A DNA stretch of 64,000 bases, taken from the NCBI GenBank assembly GCA_023091665.1, contig JALJCQ010000017.1:2728001-2792000 (forward strand). The letters run 5' to 3'. Source of the stretch: Pythium myriotylum. Taxonomy: Eukaryota > Oomycota > Peronosporomycetes > Pythiales > Pythiaceae. Below, piece after piece: positions 59,731 to 64,000 of this stretch; the first letter of the stretch is position 1; each line of letters begins with the position of its first letter. The translations under genes and the position numbers were made by a program. The notes below the pieces were generated by a model. The model was not told the origin of the DNA. It searched no databases and was given only the letters and a program-made list of their open reading frames with translations.

Positions 59731-61170
59731 TCACGGGGTTTCTTCTTGAGTAGTTGTGTTCACGTGGGTTTCTTCTGACAAAGTGTCGTCGGCACAATTG
59801 GCACCGACGCCAAGGAGCACTTCCACGATGTCTTCGTGGTTGTTCCGTCTTGCAATGCGTAGAATCGAGTCACCTTTCAAGTCGCAATGATTGACATCGG
59901 CGCCGGCAATTATCAACGCCAACAAAATCTGACGAAATCCTTTGCGAGCGGCGTGGCCAAGTGCAGTCGTCCCCTCGACGTTGGCGCAGTTCACGTCAGC
60001 TCCAGAGGAGATCAATTTCTGCACGATCTCGGCCTCGTCACGGCGGACTGCGAGTGCTAGTGGCGCTTCACCGCTCATATCACGGGAGTCCACATCAGCG
60101 CCTCGTAGAAGCAACTTATCCACGACACCAACATGTCCGTGCCACACAGCGAGGCCCAACGCAGAATCTCCGTTAGTGTTCGCTGCATTCACATCACTGG
60201 TTACTGAGAGCAGTTGCTCGACTGTGTCGACATTACCAGAAAATGCCGCTTCTACTAGAGGTGTGATGCGGCTACCATCTCCAGCATTATGGACGCTCGC
60301 CCCATTCTCAAGTAACGCTGTGACGACATCGATATGACCTTTCCAAGACGCATACGTCATCGCCGTGTCTCCGTTGGAATCGACCTCGTTCACATCTGCA
60401 CCCTCCGCCAGGAAGAGGTTTGCGATACTGATGTGGCCGTATCTCGCGGCTAGAATGAACGGTGTCTGGCCCTGTTCGTCGCGTGAACGCACGTCGCTCC
60501 CAGCCGCAAGTAGCAGATCAACCACGTGAAGAAACCCGCGCCGAGCCGCATGCATCAGTGGCGAAACTCGCCGAGCGTTGACTTGGTCGACTTTCACACC
60601 GGCGGCTATGAGCTGCTCAACCAGCTCGATATGTCCACTCCACGAAGCATCCAACAACGGCGTGTCCCCATCCGAGTCGGCGCAGTTCACGTTTGCTCCA
60701 GCCTCGATGAGCTTCTTCGCGACCTCGATGTGTCCTCCTCGACACGCCTCGGTCAGCGGCGTGTCGCCGGCTTCGTTCTCGTCGTCGATATTAGCACCAG
60801 CTGCGAGCAACAACTCTACAATTGCCAAGTGGCCCTTGCCGGCAGCATTCCCAAGCGGTGAGGAGCCCTTCGCGAGGTTGACATTTGCGCCGGCAGCGAG
60901 CAGCCTCTCGACGATCGCCGTGTGGCCACTCCATGCGGCCTCCGTGATCGCTGCGTCGCCCTCCGAGTCAACGTGGTTGACGTCGGCGCCGGCAGTCAGC
61001 AGCACGTCGACGACCGCAAGGTGGTCGCGACGAGCTGCGAGCGAGAGCGCTGAGCAGCCGTAGATCTTGTCCGAGGCATCGACGTCGACGCCCGAGCCGA
61101 GCAGCCGCTTGAGAGCGACGAGGTCTCCGTCCCGCGCGGCACCGAGGAATGCGAGCTGGTCGTCGGCCAT
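59731..61170 (-). CDS. ankyrin-repeat protein (about 14 repeats)
   Basis: The protein has 479 residues from the ATG at 61170 (MADDQLAFLGAARDGDLVAL). Ankyrin repeats fill nearly all of it (GCSALSLAARRDHLAVVDVLLTAGADV and so on). It ends with a polar tail LSEETHVNTTTQEETP. The frame is open upstream to 61362 but without repeat pattern; the cap MADDQL..AARDGDL matches the starts of the other ankyrin genes. One repeat is about five residues short (NLAKGSSPLGNAAGKG). No signal peptide or membrane segment. Binding partners are unknown. Confidence 0.9.
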   Translation of the reverse strand: MADDQLAFLGAARDGDLVALKRLLGSGVDVDASDKIYGCSALSLAARRDHLAVVDVLLTAGADVNHVDSEGDAAITEAAWSGHTAIVERLLAAGANVNLAKGSSPLGNAAGKGHLAIVELLLAAGANIDDENEAGDTPLTEACRGGHIEVAKKLIEAGANVNCADSDGDTPLLDASWSGHIELVEQLIAAGVKVDQVNARRVSPLMHAARRGFLHVVDLLLAAGSDVRSRDEQGQTPFILAARYGHISIANLFLAEGADVNEVDSNGDTAMTYASWKGHIDVVTALLENGASVHNAGDGSRITPLVEAAFSGNVDTVEQLLSVTSDVNAANTNGDSALGLAVWHGHVGVVDKLLLRGADVDSRDMSGEAPLALAVRRDEAEIVQKLISSGADVNCANVEGTTALGHAARKGFRQILLALIIAGADVNHCDLKGDSILRIARRNNHEDIVEVLLGVGANCADDTLSEETHVNTTTQEETP

Positions 61171-62395
61171 TCTGGGCTGTCGAGGTGGTGAGAACCTGAG
61201 ATCTCCGACATGCTGACCTGGGCCTCTTGCAACATTCACGCAACACGCCGAGTCTTCGGGATCTGTCGCATCGCGAGCTCGACACCTCGAGCTTGGACAG
61301 GAACAAGGAGACTGCGAGAGCTCAGCGACATCTTCGTTGCGGCTCTGGACGGAGTTGATCACGACGGATCTCTGGTTGCTAGCGTGGTATCACCAATTTC
61401 TACGCACGTGGTCAGCACAATACGAGCCAACTCGGCATGGGCCAACCGCGTGCTTCTGCGGAAGGATGTTGGCCAGCGACCACGCAGTCGGTTCTGTGAT
61501 TGCTGCACGGGTCACAGGATGGCCCGTCGCATTGTTAATTCGGCCTCACCTCAGTGTGTGCCTTCTGGATGAAAAAGCCCACTCCCCACATCCTGTTCTC
61601 ATCAGCTTTGCTGGATTTGGAAAAGTCCCAACAATCGGTGCTCAGAGGCTGGTAGTCAACCTTTTTTTTTTTTTTAGAAAAACCAGTCAATTCCAACCTG
61701 AGGTTCGCTGCTGCCAGCCCCCAGCAGGCCTGTTCCATGGCCATGTCTTCTTACATGCACTAGGAATAAGTAACGCAAACACCGCTGTTCGTGTTTTCGA
61801 CATGAATAGAGAATCAGCTGCGACGATCGTACTCAACGATGAGTCTCGGGAAGTGTGCGTCAATGCTCGCTGAGCATCATCCACATATTGTGACGATCTC
61901 ACTCGCAAAGGAAACTTTTTTTTCACAAGCGCTCGAGGTCGCGGTGTTGACCAGAGCGCAGCACCGAGTTGTCCTTGCGTGGAAGTTTGTTAACAGTGAG
62001 TACCGGCAGTCCCCCAATGTAACCTATTATAGCAAGGCACAATCTCGACATGCCGACTCCGGTCGACAGTGGTGACCGGTTCCTGAAAATGTTACCAGCT
62101 GCTCGTTTCGACGCGTGCCTGCACCCAATGAGGCCTGTCTCGAGTGTCACCATACTTTAATCGTAATACTATAGTCGTGGAGGCAGACAGAGAGAGACGA
62201 ACGTTTCGGCGCTCTGTTCTCGGTTTCTTCGACGAAACCTCAAGCAATCAAAAAGAGATGCGTGTAGGATGGCTGATCGCTTGTCCATACCCGCCCTCCA
62301 CTCAATTTCTCCTTCCAAGACATCCTTCCAGTGTGAGGCTTCTTCTCCAACTAAGAGGGGTCTTACTCCTCAATTTCCTCGCCATCTCATACGTC
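61171..62395. other. divergent intergenic region (ankyrin / BT1 copy 2)
   Basis: No supported gene. A T-run lies at 61661-61675 and another at 61917-61923. Inr-like CTCAATTTCTCC (about 62298) and CTCAATTTCCTCGCC (about 62370) precede the BT1 ATG. The sequence is unlike the upstream region of BT1 copy 1. Confidence 0.5.
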
Positions 62396-64000
62396 ATGGC
62401 CGGCAACAAGGCCAGCCAGGATGCCTACGGTAAACTCAAGTCCCCGTTCAAGAACCCTGAAGGCGACTCCGACGCGGCAACCCTAGAGGGTGGAGCGCTG
62501 CGTGCCGCGCGACGCTCAGTCTCGATCTTCGCATGGGAGAACCTGGGAATGGTCGCCCACATGGCAGCCATCGGCACGACCTACACGACCATCAGCGGTG
62601 TCATCTACTCGGTGCTCAACAACTATCTCCACATGTCGGCGACGCTAGTGGCCACGGCGACGGCACTCGTGGCATTCCCTCGTAGCCTGCGATTGTTCAC
62701 GGGCATGCTCACCGATACCGTCCCCATCTTCGGCTACCGCCGCCGTCCGTATTTGGTCTTCGGCTGGTCGCTTACTTTCGTTTCGTGTCTGCTCATGGCG
62801 GTTCTCCCGTTGGGCGATCCGTACTACAGCGACCAATCGATCGCCAAGATCGACCCCAGCAAGCTCACGGCGGAACAGCTCGCGACGATCGACACGGATG
62901 CACCTAATCGCGGCATCAAGCTCATCATCCTCATGATGACGGCCAATCTGGGCACGGTCATCGTCTACAGTGGCTTCAACGGCGTGCTGATCGACTTGTC
63001 ACAACGTGAGCCGGCGGCGATCCGTGGACGCGCCATGGGCGAAGGCATGGTCGTGCTCTACTTCTTCTCGATCATCTCGTCCTTCTTCACGGGTCTCGGC
63101 CTCAACAGCCCTGACTACGGCGGCACGTTCTCCTGGTCGGTCGGCTTCAACGCCGTCATGGGGATCTGCGCTGGCATGGCGCTCATCACCGTGCCGTTCT
63201 CTTGGTTCTGCATCCAGGAGGATCCGATCGAGAACAAGTCGACCAAGTCGGTCTTCCGCTTCGTCTACGAGCTGCTGCACCTGCGCGTCATCTACCGCTA
63301 CGTCGCCTTCCGCTTCTTCTTCAACGTCTTTTCGCTCATCTCCGTGACGGCCTCGAGCGCGATCCAGAGCACGTGGGCCCACGTCGAGCCTCTCAACAAC
63401 GGCATTGCGGCAATGATTGCAGCCTTCATGACCATGGTCGGCACGTACTGCGTGAAGCAGTTCGGTCTGCAGTGGAACTGGCGGTACATCATCATCTTTG
63501 CACAGACGCTGGTTGTCGTGATCGATATCTTCCCGACGATGCTCACCACCTGGGACGTCGTGCGCAGCCAGTGGTTCTGGCTCGGTGTTCCGCTGCTCGA
63601 GAAGCTGCCGTTCGCGGCGACTGACTACGTCGGTGCGCTATTCATGCTCGAGATCGAGGCGGAGGGCTTCGAGGCCACGCTCTTCGGCTTGGCCGTGACC
63701 TCGCAGCGTGTCGGTGTGCCGTTCTCGACGGTGATCACCAAGAGCGTCGATGGATACCTCGACATCGAGCGTCCGTTCATCCAGAAGGACGACCACCACG
63801 TGCGCTCGCAGGTCACGATTGCCTACGTCTTTGCGTACGCGGCCAACTTGTTTGCGATCGTCTTTGTGTTCCTGTTGCCTCGCCAGAAGGAAGAGCTGCA
63901 GAAGCTGCAGGCCGAGAAGAAGAAGAGTCGCGCGATGGGCACGGCCGCGCTCGCTGTCTTGGCCTTTGCGCTCGCGTGGTCGCTCATGACCAACATCCTC
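62396..64000 (+). CDS. BT1/folate-biopterin transporter family (MFS) membrane protein, copy 2, 3' end beyond window
   Basis: The frame is open from ATG at 62396 to the window end: 535 codons of an expected 553, lacking only the last helix end and tail. From residue 8 it is almost identical to copy 1; the first seven residues are MAGNKAS instead of MDEVKAK. Arg for Gly in LRAARRSVSIF and Val for Ala in GTVIVYSGFNG are seen. Helices and the GYRRRPYLVFGW loop are the same, so transport function should match. It has its own upstream region, hence possibly different regulation. It is inverted relative to copy 1, with the ankyrin cluster between. Confidence 0.9.
   Translation, partial: MAGNKASQDAYGKLKSPFKNPEGDSDAATLEGGALRAARRSVSIFAWENLGMVAHMAAIGTTYTTISGVIYSVLNNYLHMSATLVATATALVAFPRSLRLFTGMLTDTVPIFGYRRRPYLVFGWSLTFVSCLLMAVLPLGDPYYSDQSIAKIDPSKLTAEQLATIDTDAPNRGIKLIILMMTANLGTVIVYSGFNGVLIDLSQREPAAIRGRAMGEGMVVLYFFSIISSFFTGLGLNSPDYGGTFSWSVGFNAVMGICAGMALITVPFSWFCIQEDPIENKSTKSVFRFVYELLHLRVIYRYVAFRFFFNVFSLISVTASSAIQSTWAHVEPLNNGIAAMIAAFMTMVGTYCVKQFGLQWNWRYIIIFAQTLVVVIDIFPTMLTTWDVVRSQWFWLGVPLLEKLPFAATDYVGALFMLEIEAEGFEATLFGLAVTSQRVGVPFSTVITKSVDGYLDIERPFIQKDDHHVRSQVTIAYVFAYAANLFAIVFVFLLPRQKEELQKLQAEKKKSRAMGTAALAVLAFALAWSLMTNIL

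Noticed and set aside
1..64000. CRISPR array, bacterial operon or prophage
   Set aside because: Introns, oomycete promoters and eukaryotic mobile elements show a nuclear eukaryotic genome; no spaced direct repeats of CRISPR type were seen.

Overview
The window comes from an oomycete genome, most likely Phytophthora or a close Peronosporales relative. Four things point there. The genes are GC-rich and mostly intronless. Several starts have the oomycete core promoter directly upstream (best case 47991-48007, beside a P450 gene). The protein families fit: secreted subtilases, BT1-type transporters, a choline-transporter-like protein, a P450 and a tandem ankyrin family. The mobile elements also fit: a stramenopile-type Crypton, a Ty3/Gypsy element with a second RNase H, and a MULE transposase with a Ulp1-like tail. 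No rRNA, tRNA, CRISPR or prokaryotic feature was seen.

Layout. 1-13455: a decayed Ty3/Gypsy element on the minus strand. Its 5' LTR is complete (12506-13455), but only 64 bp of the 3' LTR lie in the window. Between pol and the 3' LTR is a long open frame on the opposite strand. 13456-17475: the element sits inside a MULE-type transposase gene whose left part is outside the window. 18703-20268: a divergent subtilase with a cysteine-rich tail. 21668-24663: an ankyrin gene and an ankyrin pseudogene. 26103-41345: a subtilase/Crypton cluster. It holds two intact subtilases (26189-27583, 38736-40133), two copies broken by the same 466-bp insertion, a 5' remnant, and two Crypton recombinase genes. 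Much of it is a nearly perfect palindrome with 4.9-kb arms (27973-32868 and 33062-37957) around a 193-bp spacer. 41351-49356: three ankyrin genes and a cytochrome P450. 50402-53629: a choline-transporter-like gene converging on a BT1-family transporter gene. 54388-61170: more ankyrin genes, one remnant and one large multidomain ankyrin protein. 62396-64000: a second, inverted, nearly identical BT1 gene cut by the window end.

Reading as a whole. This is an accessory, duplication-prone region. Secreted proteases, ankyrin proteins and transporters have multiplied by inverted and tandem duplication, insertion and probable gene conversion. The strongest candidates for undescribed biology are: (1) the Crypton-subtilase palindrome, where an empty target site and filled sites both survive; (2) the LTR element that combines a second RNase H, a chromodomain and an antisense frame, echoing plant Tat elements; (3) the ankyrin protein at 55051-58542, with a coiled coil, a hydrophobic glycine-containing helix and a duplicated C-terminal module.
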